This document shows, in pieces, positions 1 to 8,720 of a stretch of DNA of 64,000 nt. The notes under the pieces were generated by a model. It had not been told where the DNA came from. It saw nothing but the letters and a program-made list of their open reading frames with translations, and did no database searches. Origin of the DNA: G965279335 sp965279285 (GTDB taxonomy: Bacteria; Pseudomonadota; Gammaproteobacteria; DSM-16500); NCBI GenBank assembly GCA_965279285.1, contig OZ257148.1, forward strand, positions 558,001-622,000, in the 5' to 3' direction. Position numbers and translations under genes: made by a program. The stretch's first letter is position 1, and every line of letters begins with the position of its first letter.

Positions 1-1
1 A

Positions 2-721
2 AAAGAGTTATTTCAGCTAATGCAACATAAACAATCTAATCTTGCTTTATCTGCAGATGTGAAATCTTGTGCTGAGCTTTTACAACTGGCAGAAACTATC
101 GGGCCAAAAATTTGCTTACTGAAAACTCACATTGATATTTTGAGTGACTTTACTCCTAGCTTTACTAAACATCTAGAAAATATAGCTAAACAGCAACAAT
201 TTTTACTTTTTGAAGATAGAAAGTTTGCTGACATAGGCAACACCGTTAAACTTCAATATACTGCTGGCATTTATCACATTGCCGATTGGGCACATATGAT
301 TAATGCACATACTTTACCAGGCCCGGGCGTTATTCAAGGTTTGGCTGAAGCAGGACTAGCGAAAAACCGCGGGCTATTATTACTTGCTGAAATGAGCTCA
401 AGCGCTAATTTATTTACACCCGAATACACACAAAAAACATTAGCAATGGCTAAGCAACATGAAGAATTCGTCATTGGTTTTATCACGCAAAAAAAATTAT
501 CCCCTGAGCCACAGTGGATATACATGACCCCCGGGATTCAATTCAACGAATCACATGACACGCTAGGTCAGCAATATATTACGCCGGAAAAAGCCATTAT
601 CGAAAATGGTAACGATATCATTATTGTTGGCCGAGGAATTCTGCAAGCAACTGACCGCATTGCGGTTGCAGAAAAATACCGTCTTGCGGGCTGGAATGCG
701 TATGAAAATACGTTAATTTAA
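2..721 (+). CDS. pyrF: Orotidine 5'-phosphate decarboxylase domain, probably the C-terminal half of a bifunctional UMP synthase (5' end outside window)
   Basis: It decarboxylates OMP to UMP, the last step of de novo pyrimidine synthesis. The catalytic Asp-Lys-Asp array is visible in FEDRKFADIGNT (about residues 64-75 counted from the ATG at 20), and GRGIL near the C-terminus is the phosphate-binding loop. The sequence is of the eukaryotic type: stretches such as LSADV, KTHIDIL, NAHTLPGPG and the FEDRKFADIGNT block resemble animal and fungal UMP synthase/URA3 rather than the short bacterial PyrF. The frame stays open to the window edge, and the upstream residues KELFQLMQHK match the linker before the decarboxylase half of UMP synthase. 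An N-terminal OPRT domain upstream is therefore likely but cannot be seen. The 3' end overlaps the convergent sseB-like gene by 4 bp. The decarboxylase call is firm; the fusion is inferred. Confidence 0.9.
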   Translation, partial: KELFQLMQHKQSNLALSADVKSCAELLQLAETIGPKICLLKTHIDILSDFTPSFTKHLENIAKQQQFLLFEDRKFADIGNTVKLQYTAGIYHIADWAHMINAHTLPGPGVIQGLAEAGLAKNRGLLLLAEMSSSANLFTPEYTQKTLAMAKQHEEFVIGFITQKKLSPEPQWIYMTPGIQFNESHDTLGQQYITPEKAIIENGNDIIIVGRGILQATDRIAVAEKYRLAGWNAYENTLI

Positions 722-1158
722 TTATTTCCTTTCATTTTATGAATACGTGAAACCACCATTTTTAGGCGTTGCACTTCATCCGGAGAAAATTCCTTGTAAA
801 ACTCTGTTCCATAATTCAAACACAGAAAAACCTGCTCATTGATTCCAGCCACCATATCTCGGCCAGAAATTTCTACGTAATCAATAAAATCCAGCTGATC
901 ACTTGCCCATGTTTGCAAACGCTCAAGCGTGTCAAATACCAACATAAAATAATTATCTTCTACCTTAGCAAATAAAGGCTTAAAAGGTTCTGCTTCTTGC
1001 TCAGTAATTGCAGCAGCCGTGATGGATGTTTCCTGCTTTTGGACCGGCAGAAAAAATACGGTTCTCAGCAAAGTTAAATAAACTTTGTTAACATCATCTT
1101 GCTTACCTTCACTAGCAAACGCTTGAGCAATCACTTTATCTAAGTCTGTCATCATCAA
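718..1158 (-). CDS. SseB-like protein
   Basis: A 146-residue soluble protein resembling the SseB family N-terminal domain (enhanced serine sensitivity protein / type III secretion SseB-like Pfam family). The family pattern is an acidic N-terminal helix, then EPFKPLFAKVED, a hydrophobic strand (FMLVFDT) and LERLQTWA, and a second half built around VAGINEQVFLCLNYGTEF. There is no signal peptide or membrane segment. Three successive Met codons make the exact start uncertain by two residues. It converges on the pyrF end with a 4-bp overlap, so it is probably transcribed alone. The biochemical role of the family is not well established; I infer only membership. Confidence 0.65.
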   Translation of the reverse strand: MMMTDLDKVIAQAFASEGKQDDVNKVYLTLLRTVFFLPVQKQETSITAAAITEQEAEPFKPLFAKVEDNYFMLVFDTLERLQTWASDQLDFIDYVEISGRDMVAGINEQVFLCLNYGTEFYKEFSPDEVQRLKMVVSRIHKMKGNN

Positions 1159-1326
1159 TAATCTCTACGGTTTTAGTTTTAAATTTTGAATCTTGGATTA
1201 TGCCAGAGAATTGACAAATAAACAGGCAAAAAAACAACTATTCCCCAACAGGGCGTGCATAGGCGTAGCACTTTTTGAGATCTTTAGGTACAATAGCCAC
1301 TTTTTTATTGTGAAGCGATCTTACTT

Positions 1327-2871
1327 ATGACAAAAACATACATCAATCTTACCGCTGCTGAACTTGTTGACTTAGCCTTAGAAAGAAAAGAAGGTGTGCT
1401 AGCTGCAAACCAAGCCTTAACTGTCTCTACAGGGGCTCGCACTGGCCGTTCGCCGAAAGATCGCTTTATTGTCAAAAGCCCGCTCACTGAAAAAACCGTT
1501 GACTGGAATACCATTAATCAAAGTATTGCCCCCGAAAAATTCCATGCGCTATGGGCACGAGCACAAGAATATCTGAACAAAAAAGATTCTACATTTATTT
1601 CTTACTTACAAGTAGGCGCAGAAGAAAAATTTTCTCTTAATGTAAAAGTCATGACCGAGTTAGCATGGCATAATCTTTTTACTCAAGACTTATTCATTCA
1701 ACCCCCAAACCCACCCACAACAGATCAACCCGGACAATGGACTATTCTTTGCGTTCCTGGGCTTAAAACAGATCCTCAACGCGACGGGGTGAATAGTGAT
1801 GCGGCTGTTATCTTAAATTTTGATCTCCGCTGTATACTTATTTGCGGAACTTATTATGCTGGTGAAATGAAAAAAGCCATGTTTTCTGTGCTCAACTTTA
1901 TTTTACCTGAACAAGATGTTCTTCCCATGCATTGCTCAGCAAATGTAGGTCACGATGGCAAGACTGCATTATTTTTTGGCCTATCTGGAACAGGAAAAAC
2001 AACGTTATCAGCAGATCCTGAGCGCTTTTTAATTGGTGATGATGAACACGGTTGGGGTGACTTAGGTGTATTTAATTTTGAAGGTGGTTGTTACGCTAAG
2101 TGTATTGATTTATCCCGCGAAAGAGAACCCATGATCTGGGATGCTATTCGTCATCCGGCTATTATGGAAAATGTTGTTCTTGATCCCGTTACTAAAGAAC
2201 CTGATTACAGCAATGTGACTCTGACACAAAATACTCGCGCAGCTTATCCTCTCGAACATATTTCTCCACGTGTTCTTGCTAATAAAGCAGGGCAGCCTAA
2301 CGCCGTTATTTTTCTTACCTGCGATTTATATGGTGTGCTTCCCCCTGTTGCTAAACTCAGCAAAGAACAAGCCGCTTATTATTTTCTTAGTGGTTATACT
2401 GCGCTTGTTGGCAGCACTGAAGTGGGTCAAGGCACGGGCATCAAGCAAACCTTTAGTACTTGCTTTGGCGCACCTTTTTTCCCACGCTCAGCGCAAGTGT
2501 ATGCTGACTTATTAATGAAGCGTTTAGATAAATCAGGAGCACAAGTTTATTTGGTTAATACTGGCTGGACTGGTGGTGCTTATGGTGAAGGTGGTCAACG
2601 ATTTTCTATTCCAACAACGCGAGCTATTGTAACAGCTATTGTAAATGGTGATTTACATAATGCGCCTTGTGATCTCATTCCAGGCTTTGAATTAGCAATT
2701 CCTAAAGCAGCCCCTGGCGTTGATAGCAAACTTTTAGATCCACGTAAAACATGGACTAATCTTGCTGACTACAATCGCTATGCGCGCTTACTAACAGAAA
2801 ATTTTATTGAAAATTTCAAAAAATTTACTGTGACGGATGCTATTCAAAACGCAGGCCCAAAAGTTTTATAA
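1327..2871 (+). CDS. pckA: Phosphoenolpyruvate carboxykinase (ATP)
   Basis: It converts oxaloacetate and ATP to PEP, CO2 and ADP, the entry step of gluconeogenesis. The 514-residue length is typical of the ATP-dependent bacterial enzyme. Visible signatures are RTGRSPKDRF near residue 40 (substrate-binding Arg), the P-loop GLSGTGKTTLS near residue 218, the metal-binding GDDEHGW just after it, and NTGWTGGAYGEGGQR near residue 415. It stands alone, with about 170 bp of non-coding DNA upstream and yggS 26 bp downstream. An intracellular lifestyle living on amino acids would use this enzyme, which is an inference from context. Confidence 0.97.
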   Translation: MTKTYINLTAAELVDLALERKEGVLAANQALTVSTGARTGRSPKDRFIVKSPLTEKTVDWNTINQSIAPEKFHALWARAQEYLNKKDSTFISYLQVGAEEKFSLNVKVMTELAWHNLFTQDLFIQPPNPPTTDQPGQWTILCVPGLKTDPQRDGVNSDAAVILNFDLRCILICGTYYAGEMKKAMFSVLNFILPEQDVLPMHCSANVGHDGKTALFFGLSGTGKTTLSADPERFLIGDDEHGWGDLGVFNFEGGCYAKCIDLSREREPMIWDAIRHPAIMENVVLDPVTKEPDYSNVTLTQNTRAAYPLEHISPRVLANKAGQPNAVIFLTCDLYGVLPPVAKLSKEQAAYYFLSGYTALVGSTEVGQGTGIKQTFSTCFGAPFFPRSAQVYADLLMKRLDKSGAQVYLVNTGWTGGAYGEGGQRFSIPTTRAIVTAIVNGDLHNAPCDLIPGFELAIPKAAPGVDSKLLDPRKTWTNLADYNRYARLLTENFIENFKKFTVTDAIQNAGPKVL

Positions 2872-2897
2872 TCAGGGTCTATAACTAATGGATAAAA

Positions 2898-3578
2898 ATG
2901 CTAAATATCCAAAAAAATATTTCCAACATAAAAAAACAATTATCTACATTAGCTATTTATTACCATAGAAATCCAAGCGATATTCGTTTAATCGCTGTTA
3001 GCAAAAACCAATCGATAGCTCATATTCAACAAGCGATTGCTGCAGGACAACTTGAATTTGGAGAAAGCTATTTACAAGAAGCCTTACCCAAAATAACCTT
3101 ACTAAATAATGCCGCGATACAATGGCACTTCATCGGCCCACTCCAAAGCAACAAAACTAAAAAAATTGCTGAACATTTTTCTTGGGTTCATAGTGTTGCA
3201 TCATTAAAAGTTGCGAAACGACTCAATGACCAACGGCCTGCCGAATTAGCACCTTTAAATATTTGCTTAGAAATCAATATCAGCAATGAAGCCACAAAAT
3301 CAGGAATAAACAAAAATCACGTTTATTCTCTAGCGGAATACTGTTTATCATTACCTAAATTAAAACTTCGCGGCCTCATGGCAATCCCCGCAAAAAAAGA
3401 TCATTTACCTGAACAAAGAGCAGAGCTTCACAAGCTAAAATTAATCTACACGGAACTCTTAGCCGCTGGTTTTACTTTAGACACGCTGTCAATGGGAATG
3501 TCTGATGATATAGAAGCAGCGATTGCTGAAGGATCAACACTGATTAGAGTGGGTAAAAGCATTTTTAGCAACTATTAA
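2898..3578 (+). CDS. yggS: YggS-family pyridoxal phosphate homeostasis protein
   Basis: A 226-residue single-domain TIM-barrel PLP-binding protein (PLPBP/YggS). The PLP lysine lies in LIAVSKNQ (about residue 36). GESYLQEAL, WHFIGPLQSNK and LSMGMSDDIEAAIAEGSTLIRVG are the other family blocks. It carries PLP and buffers vitamin B6 rather than catalysing a reaction. YggS is often linked to proC and yggT; here it lies upstream of them with one inserted gene and two palindromic repeats between. The stop codon and last residues lie inside the left terminus of repeat B1 (GCAACTATTAA), so the repeat may have reshaped the 3' end. Confidence 0.95.
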   Translation: MLNIQKNISNIKKQLSTLAIYYHRNPSDIRLIAVSKNQSIAHIQQAIAAGQLEFGESYLQEALPKITLLNNAAIQWHFIGPLQSNKTKKIAEHFSWVHSVASLKVAKRLNDQRPAELAPLNICLEINISNEATKSGINKNHVYSLAEYCLSLPKLKLRGLMAIPAKKDHLPEQRAELHKLKLIYTELLAAGFTLDTLSMGMSDDIEAAIAEGSTLIRVGKSIFSNY

Positions 3579-3717
3579 ACAACGAAAAAGCGTGAAGTGG
3601 AGAGCTTAAAATACCGCTCCAAGCGAAACATCCCTGTTTTAGGCTTGCCATCCATGGCAAGCAAGTCGTTTTATTTTAAGCTCTCGACTTCACGCTTTTT
3701 CTTTCCTCAATAGTTAC
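3568..3717. repeat. Palindromic element B1 (class B core, shared A/B termini)
   Basis: An imperfect 150-bp inverted repeat. The outer ends are GCAACTATT (3568) and AATAGTTAC (to 3717). The stem pairs the AAAAAGCGTGAAG side (from 3585) with CTTCACGCTTTTT (to 3700), and an inner stem pairs TTAAAATA-type arms. The core holds CATCCCTGTTTT and the small palindrome TTGCCATCCATGGCAA. The same core recurs at 17.7 kb and, inverted, at 37.8 kb. It sits between two co-oriented genes and could fold as a strong terminator-like hairpin. Confidence 0.9.
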
Positions 3718-3814
3718 TTTTTGGCGCCCCTAGCTAGGTAAGTATACCATGAGAAAATTATCTTTTTCTGGTGTAAAATACAAGAATACTAACCAAAATA
3801 GCGGGAGTGGCAAT

Positions 3815-4735
3815 ATGAAAAAAATAATCATCTTGGCAATATTAGTATTTTTTAACAGCATAGTCATGGCCGACAGCATCCGCGGAATTTATATTACCCA
3901 AAGTACTTTAGAGAATACCAAACTTATAAACTATTTGATTGATAATGCAAAAAAAGCCGGAATCTCTACATTTGTCGTTGACTTAGAGTCTCCCGGCAAG
4001 CTCTATGAAAAAAATATCGCTTTATTAGCACAAAACAATATTCGCTATGTTGTCAGAATAGAAATGTTTCCTGGTGGCGGTACTCCAGAGCAAATTGCTT
4101 CTGAAGATTACTGGAAACGAAAATATAAATTAGTTACAACTGCGATCAAATATGGCGCAAAAGAAATCCAATTGGATTATATTCGCTATAATACACGTAG
4201 TGGCTCTTCACCTGAGCACTCTAAAAATATTAATAAAATAGTTCGTTGGTATAAAGATCAACTCGCACCACAAAATATTCCTCTTCAAATGGATGTTTTT
4301 GGAATTTCTAGTTATGGCGAAGAACCGCATATTGGTCAAAATATCGCGCTTTTTTCACAAACTGTCGATACGATATGCCCTATGGTTTATCCATCGCATT
4401 ATGTTCCTTTCAAAGAACACGCTGCTACACCTTATAAGACTGTTTATGAATCTCTCACTGCGATTCAAGATATGTTTGATGAAAAAATACCAGTTAAATT
4501 AATCGCCTATATCGAGCTATCTAACTATCACTATCCACTCTCTCATAGTAAAAAAGTAGAATATATTCAAGCACAATTAAAAGCGGTTAAAGATTCAGGC
4601 GCTGCGGGTTGGTACGCATGGAGTGCTCACAATTACTATGATATTTTGTTTGAAGTGCTAAAAAATAACAACACAGCAGCAACCGCTGAAAATAATACTG
4701 AAGCAACTAAACCAGTTGCAGAAAAAGCGATTTAA
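3815..4735 (+). CDS. Secreted putative glycoside hydrolase-like protein (DUF4015 type)
   Basis: I chose the ATG at 3815. It is preceded by GGGAG at 3803-3807 and starts a clear signal peptide: MKK, a hydrophobic run, then a cut after VMA. An upstream in-frame ATG at 3749 would bury that signal. The mature protein of about 285 residues begins RGIYITQSTLENTKLI and shows TFVVDLESPG, IQLDYIRYNTR and CPMVYPSHY, consistent with the TIM-barrel DUF4015 putative glycosyl hydrolase family; IQLDYIRY is the family core strand. The tail is low-complexity (Asn/Thr/Glu). It is exported to the periplasm or cell surface. The substrate is unknown. It is flanked on both sides by palindromic repeats (B1 and A1). 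Confidence 0.75.
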   Translation: MKKIIILAILVFFNSIVMADSIRGIYITQSTLENTKLINYLIDNAKKAGISTFVVDLESPGKLYEKNIALLAQNNIRYVVRIEMFPGGGTPEQIASEDYWKRKYKLVTTAIKYGAKEIQLDYIRYNTRSGSSPEHSKNINKIVRWYKDQLAPQNIPLQMDVFGISSYGEEPHIGQNIALFSQTVDTICPMVYPSHYVPFKEHAATPYKTVYESLTAIQDMFDEKIPVKLIAYIELSNYHYPLSHSKKVEYIQAQLKAVKDSGAAGWYAWSAHNYYDILFEVLKNNNTAATAENNTEATKPVAEKAI

Positions 4736-4748
4736 AAACCCTTTTGCC

Positions 4749-4847
4749 GGTGGGCACGCTGCACTTTGCCCACCTTACGAAATCTTGTCATGCCAGCGTG
4801 TTTCTAGCTGGCATCTAGTAGGGTGGGCAAAGCGCAGCGTGCCCACC
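4749..4847. repeat. Palindromic element A1 (class A core only)
   Basis: Inverted arms GGTGGGCACGCTGCACTTTG and its complement GGGCAAAGCGCAGCGTGCCC flank a 45-bp linker that contains the hairpin ATGCCAGC...GCTGGCAT. Unlike other class A copies it lacks the GTAACTATTCAGCAG termini, so it is a core-only or eroded copy. It lies between the DUF4015 gene and proC and may terminate the former. Confidence 0.85.
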
Positions 4848-4874
4848 ATTCATTTCTTCTCTCTATTCACAGAT

Positions 4875-4904
4875 TAGCTTTATACCTAAACATTTTGTTA
4901 TGAT
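4875..4904 (+). promoter_or_regulatory. Candidate promoter for proC-yggT-rdgB
   Basis: TATGAT (4899-4904) is a good -10 box, with a weak -35 match TAGCTT (4875-4880) at 18-bp spacing. It lies 36 bp before the proC ATG and just after repeat A1. Sequence match only. Confidence 0.35.
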
Positions 4905-4940
4905 GTCCTCTGCATAAATATTACCGGAAAAATAACAATC

Positions 4941-5768
4941 ATGACCACACAGCACATTACTATTATTGGTGCAGGTAACATGGGAACTGCCTTATTAGGA
5001 GGACTCATTAAAAAAGGTTATGAACCAAAAAACCTCTGGATTACCGATCCAGATGCAAAAAAATTAGCGCATTTACAATCTTTATACCAAATTAACACCA
5101 CTAACAAAAATAGCGAATCATTAAAAACAGCAAACGTGGTTATCCTGGCTGTTAAACCACAAATATTTCAACACGTCATCAGCGAATTAGCTTCCTCACT
5201 ACAGGTATATCAACCTTTGCTACTTTCTATTGCTGCGGGTATTACGACAACAAGTATCCAGCAATGGTTAACTAAACCACTAGCCATTGTGCGTGCTATG
5301 CCAAATACACCTGCACTCATTAATTGCGGAGCTTCTGCACTTTATGCAAATGCCGCTGTTTCAAGTCAACAACGTCAAATTGCTGAAGCCATTTTGTGCG
5401 CTCTAGGCATTACAGTTTGGCTGGAAGATGAAAATCTTATGAATGCTGTTACTGCCTTGTCAGGCTCTGGTCCTGCTTATTTCTTTTTAATTATTGAAGC
5501 CCTACAGGATGCGGCACAAGAGTTAGGTTTACCCGCTGATATCGCAAAACTACTGACGCTACAAACCGCGTATGGTGCTACACGTATGGCGCTGGAAAGT
5601 CAGGAAGATATTATACAATTAAGACAGATGGTCACATCACCAGGCGGAACAACTGAAGCTGCGATTCAAGTATTCGAAAAAGAAAATCTACGTCTCTTAT
5701 TTTTAAAAGCACTCCATGCCGCAAATGACCGCGCACAAAAACTTGGGGAAACTTTAGGAAAATCATAA
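4941..5768 (+). CDS. proC: Pyrroline-5-carboxylate reductase
   Basis: It reduces 1-pyrroline-5-carboxylate to proline with NAD(P)H in the cytoplasm. The 275-residue length is standard. The N-terminal Rossmann motif is IGAGNMGTALLGGL. Family signatures include VILAVKPQ, IVRAMPNTPA and the C-terminal block ALSGSGPAYFF followed by TSPGGTTEAAI. The stop codon overlaps the start of yggT (TAATG), so the two are translationally coupled. With yggS nearby this is the common gammaproteobacterial yggS-proC-yggT grouping, here interrupted by the inserted DUF4015 gene. Confidence 0.97.
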   Translation: MTTQHITIIGAGNMGTALLGGLIKKGYEPKNLWITDPDAKKLAHLQSLYQINTTNKNSESLKTANVVILAVKPQIFQHVISELASSLQVYQPLLLSIAAGITTTSIQQWLTKPLAIVRAMPNTPALINCGASALYANAAVSSQQRQIAEAILCALGITVWLEDENLMNAVTALSGSGPAYFFLIIEALQDAAQELGLPADIAKLLTLQTAYGATRMALESQEDIIQLRQMVTSPGGTTEAAIQVFEKENLRLLFLKALHAANDRAQKLGETLGKS

Positions 5769-6343
5769 TGTCTAATCCATTAAATGATGCTGGAATATTT
5801 TTAATTAATACCGTGTTTGACTTATACCTTTTTGTATTAATGCTCCGTTTGATTTTAGTCAAGCTGCGCGCTGACTATTTTAATCCTATTTCTCAAACAG
5901 TAATAAAATTAACTCAAGCCATTATTAACCCATTAAAAAAAATCTTGCCTAATGCCTTTAATATTGAATTTTCTACGCTATTATTTATGTTCGCATTAGA
6001 AATAATAAAATTTATTCTTCTTAACCTAATATACGCTGGAATCGCTCATCCTCTGGGCATAGTAATACTATCTATCGCTGATATATTACATTTTTTATTT
6101 AATAGCTTTTTTTATAGCATATTAGCGCTCACTTTACTCAGCTGGATCAAGCCAGGTTATTCGCCACTTAACCGAGTATTAACACTTATTGCTTCCCCTA
6201 TACTAAAGCCTTTACAAAAAATAATTCCTTTAGTGGGTGGTATTGATATTACGCCATTACCTGCTTTAATCGGTTTGCATTTGCTAACTCTTCTTATCGT
6301 TAATCCATTATTCATCCTAGGCTCAAACCTCACATTACATTAA
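5768..6343 (+). CDS. yggT: YggT family membrane protein
   Basis: A 191-residue integral inner-membrane protein made of two YggT repeats. Each contains hydrophobic helices followed by a conserved amphipathic block: NPISQTVIKLTQAIINPLKKILP in the first half, and SPLNRVLTLIASPILKPLQKIIP in the second. About four membrane segments can be seen. The start overlaps the proC stop by one base, and rdgB follows after 10 bp, so this is an operon. Work on other bacteria suggests a role in osmotic tolerance or membrane organisation; no specific activity can be read here. Confidence 0.9.
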   Translation: MSNPLNDAGIFLINTVFDLYLFVLMLRLILVKLRADYFNPISQTVIKLTQAIINPLKKILPNAFNIEFSTLLFMFALEIIKFILLNLIYAGIAHPLGIVILSIADILHFLFNSFFYSILALTLLSWIKPGYSPLNRVLTLIASPILKPLQKIIPLVGGIDITPLPALIGLHLLTLLIVNPLFILGSNLTLH

Positions 6344-6353
6344 CAGGAAAAAT

Positions 6354-6971
6354 ATGAAAATTGTCTTTGCCAGCAATAACTCGGGAAAAATTCATGAAAT
6401 GCAAGATCTCACAAAAGATTTAGCTATCGAAATTATTCCGCAAGCTAGCTTAAATGTAGAAGATATAGAAGAAACAGGGCTCACATTTGTAGAAAATGCC
6501 TTATTAAAAGCTCGCCATGCCGCTAAAAAAACCGGATTACCTGCGATTGCTGATGACTCTGGGCTCATTGTACAAGCACTGAATGGCCGCCCTGGAATTT
6601 ATTCTGCTCGCTATGCCGGACTAAAAGCGGAAGCAAAAAAGAATATTGAAAAATTATTATTGGAGTTACGTGATATTCCTTTCGCTCAACGAGGAGCTGC
6701 ATACCACTGCACTCTTGTTTATCTTGCGCACCCAGATGATCCTACCCCCTTAATTTGTACTGGAACCTGGTCTGGAGAAATTTTAACAACGCCAACAGGT
6801 GAGCAAGGCTTCGGTTATGATCCTGTTTTTTTTGATCGACAACATAACTGTAGTGCAGCTGAATTATCACTCTTAGTAAAAAATCGTATCAGTCATCGCG
6901 GACTCGCGCTACAATCATTATTAGAAAAATTACCGGAAAAATTATGCTCGCACTCTCAGTTAATAATTTAA
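6354..6971 (+). CDS. rdgB: XTP/dITP pyrophosphatase (non-canonical purine NTP pyrophosphatase)
   Basis: It hydrolyses XTP, ITP and dITP to the monophosphate and PPi, preventing incorporation of deaminated purines. The 205 residues begin with the family motif FASNNSGKIHEM, then GLTFVENALLKARHAA, ADDSGLIVQALNGRPGIYSARYAG, GTWSGEI, GFGYDPVFF and the C-terminal SHRGLAL. The C-terminus runs 28 bp into the ABC transporter gene start at 6944, suggesting translational coupling with the exporter. Confidence 0.96.
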   Translation: MKIVFASNNSGKIHEMQDLTKDLAIEIIPQASLNVEDIEETGLTFVENALLKARHAAKKTGLPAIADDSGLIVQALNGRPGIYSARYAGLKAEAKKNIEKLLLELRDIPFAQRGAAYHCTLVYLAHPDDPTPLICTGTWSGEILTTPTGEQGFGYDPVFFDRQHNCSAAELSLLVKNRISHRGLALQSLLEKLPEKLCSHSQLII

Positions 6972-7870
6972 AAAAAATCTACAACAAAAAAGTAGTGGCC
7001 TTAAAAGGAATTACTTTTGCAGTAAAGGAAGGCGATTTTTTTGCCCTTTTAGGACAAAATGGCGCTGGGAAATCAACTACTATCGGTATCTTATGTTCTC
7101 TCGTTAACAAAACATCAGGTAATGTCACCGTTTTTGGTTATGACATTGATAAACAATGGGAAGAAGCCAAAGCATGTATTGGCGTTGTACCACAAGAAAT
7201 TAACTTTAATCCTTTTGAAAAGGTTTCTGACATCCTCATTAATCAAGCGGGATATTATGGCATACCACGAAAAATTGCCATTAACCGCGCTCACCATTAT
7301 TTAGAAAAGCTAGGCATTGCGAATAAACATAATCAATCGGCAATGCGTTTATCAGGCGGAATGAAACGACGTTTAATGATAGCACGTGCTCTTATGAGCG
7401 AGCCTAGATTATTAATTCTTGATGAACCGACTGCCGGCGTGGACATTGAGCTTAGACATAGCTTATGGGCGTTTTTAACTGAGCTCAATGAAGCGGGAAC
7501 CACCATCATTTTAACCACCCACTATTTAGAAGAAGCTGAAAAACTTTGCAAAACTGTTGCTATCATTGATCATGGTAAAATCATTGAAAACAGCAATATG
7601 AAATCGCTTATCAATCAGCTACATGTCCAAACGATTATTTTTGATTTAGCAACACCAATCCATGCTCACTTTAATTTACCCGGTTATCATTTTCGTATTG
7701 CCGATGAAACGACATTAGAAGTTGAAGTTCACAAGTCACAACCCATCAATACATTATTTGATAGCTTTAAACGTGAAAATTTAATTATCATCGGTATGCG
7801 CAATAAAACCAATCGTCTGGAAGAGTTATTTGTCCGTTTAGTCACAGAAAATAAGGCAAAAGAACAATGA
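6944..7870 (+). CDS. ABC transporter ATP-binding protein, YadG-like
   Basis: A 308-residue ATPase of the ABC-2 exporter type. Walker A is GQNGAGKSTT (about residue 37), the signature is LSGGMKRRL (about residue 139), and Walker B is LLILDEPTAGVD followed by the switch His in TTHYLEEAEKL. The C-terminal ~80 residues form the extra domain usual in YadG-type proteins. The start overlaps rdgB and the stop overlaps the permease (ATGA-type coupling at 7867). The substrate of YadGH-type exporters is not known. Confidence 0.93.
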   Translation: MLALSVNNLKKIYNKKVVALKGITFAVKEGDFFALLGQNGAGKSTTIGILCSLVNKTSGNVTVFGYDIDKQWEEAKACIGVVPQEINFNPFEKVSDILINQAGYYGIPRKIAINRAHHYLEKLGIANKHNQSAMRLSGGMKRRLMIARALMSEPRLLILDEPTAGVDIELRHSLWAFLTELNEAGTTIILTTHYLEEAEKLCKTVAIIDHGKIIENSNMKSLINQLHVQTIIFDLATPIHAHFNLPGYHFRIADETTLEVEVHKSQPINTLFDSFKRENLIIIGMRNKTNRLEELFVRLVTENKAKEQ

Positions 7871-8646
7871 GCATCCCCATCGAAAGTCAGTTAACCGCAT
7901 TAAAAACTATTCTTAGAAGAGAGATCGTTCGTTTCATGAGAATTTGGTCACAAACCATTTTACCTCCTGTCATTACTATCGCCTTATATTTTATTATTTT
8001 TGGAAAAATGATCGGCTCGCAAATTAATAACATTGATGGCTATACCTATATGCAATACATTGTTCCTGGCCTAACAATGATGTCAATTATGACAAATGCC
8101 TATGCCAACACTTCCTCTTCATTTTTTGGCGCTAAATTTAGTAAAAGCATTGAAGAAATGTTGGTGTCACCCATGCCAAATTATATTATTTTATTTGGCT
8201 TTATGATTGGTGGAACATTGCGTGGATTACTCGTTGGCATTGTTGTCATTTTGGTTTCTTTGTTTTTCACCCACTTACACATTCATAATTTTACCATTGT
8301 TATTTTCATGGCCATACTCGCAGCCATGGTTTTTTCTGTTGGTGGTTTAATTAACGCTATTTTTGCGAAAAAATTTGATGATGTTTCTTTTATTCCAACA
8401 TTCATTCTTACACCGTTAACTTATTTAGGCGGTGTATTTTATTCTATTAAACAACTACCACCGCTTTGGCAAACTATTTCTATATTCAACCCGGTACTTA
8501 ATATCGTGGATACTTTTCGCTATGGCATGCTCGGAGTCTCTGATGTCAATATTTACTTTGGTTTTTCCCTCATCCTTATTTTGTTTTTTGGTCTTGTTTA
8601 TTGGTGTTTAACTCTGATGAACAAAGGCATCGGCCTGAGAACTTAA
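7867..8646 (+). CDS. ABC-2 type transporter permease, YadH-like
   Basis: A 259-residue membrane protein with about six hydrophobic helices, forming the permease partner of the preceding ATPase. Family landmarks are LRREIVRFMRIWSQTILPP at the N-terminus, the YMQYIVPGLTMM helix, FSKSIEEMLVSPMPN in the cytoplasmic loop and LTPLTYLGGVFYSI before the last helices. It overlaps the ATPase gene by 4 bp. The pair would form an inner-membrane exporter dimer. The substrate is unknown. Confidence 0.92.
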   Translation: MSIPIESQLTALKTILRREIVRFMRIWSQTILPPVITIALYFIIFGKMIGSQINNIDGYTYMQYIVPGLTMMSIMTNAYANTSSSFFGAKFSKSIEEMLVSPMPNYIILFGFMIGGTLRGLLVGIVVILVSLFFTHLHIHNFTIVIFMAILAAMVFSVGGLINAIFAKKFDDVSFIPTFILTPLTYLGGVFYSIKQLPPLWQTISIFNPVLNIVDTFRYGMLGVSDVNIYFGFSLILILFFGLVYWCLTLMNKGIGLRT

Positions 8647-8720
8647 CTTTCATTGAGTCAAAAAAATAGATATGTTATCGTGGTCATTATTAAAATTTTA
8701 ACTAGCAAAGGAATGAAAAA

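Noticed and set aside
740..760. A second parS (ACGTGAAAC at about 744)
   Set aside because: Only one half-site matches; the other half does not fit the consensus.
1211..1216. TTGACA upstream of pckA as a promoter -35
   Set aside because: No acceptable -10 box lies 16-18 bp downstream, so I left it out.
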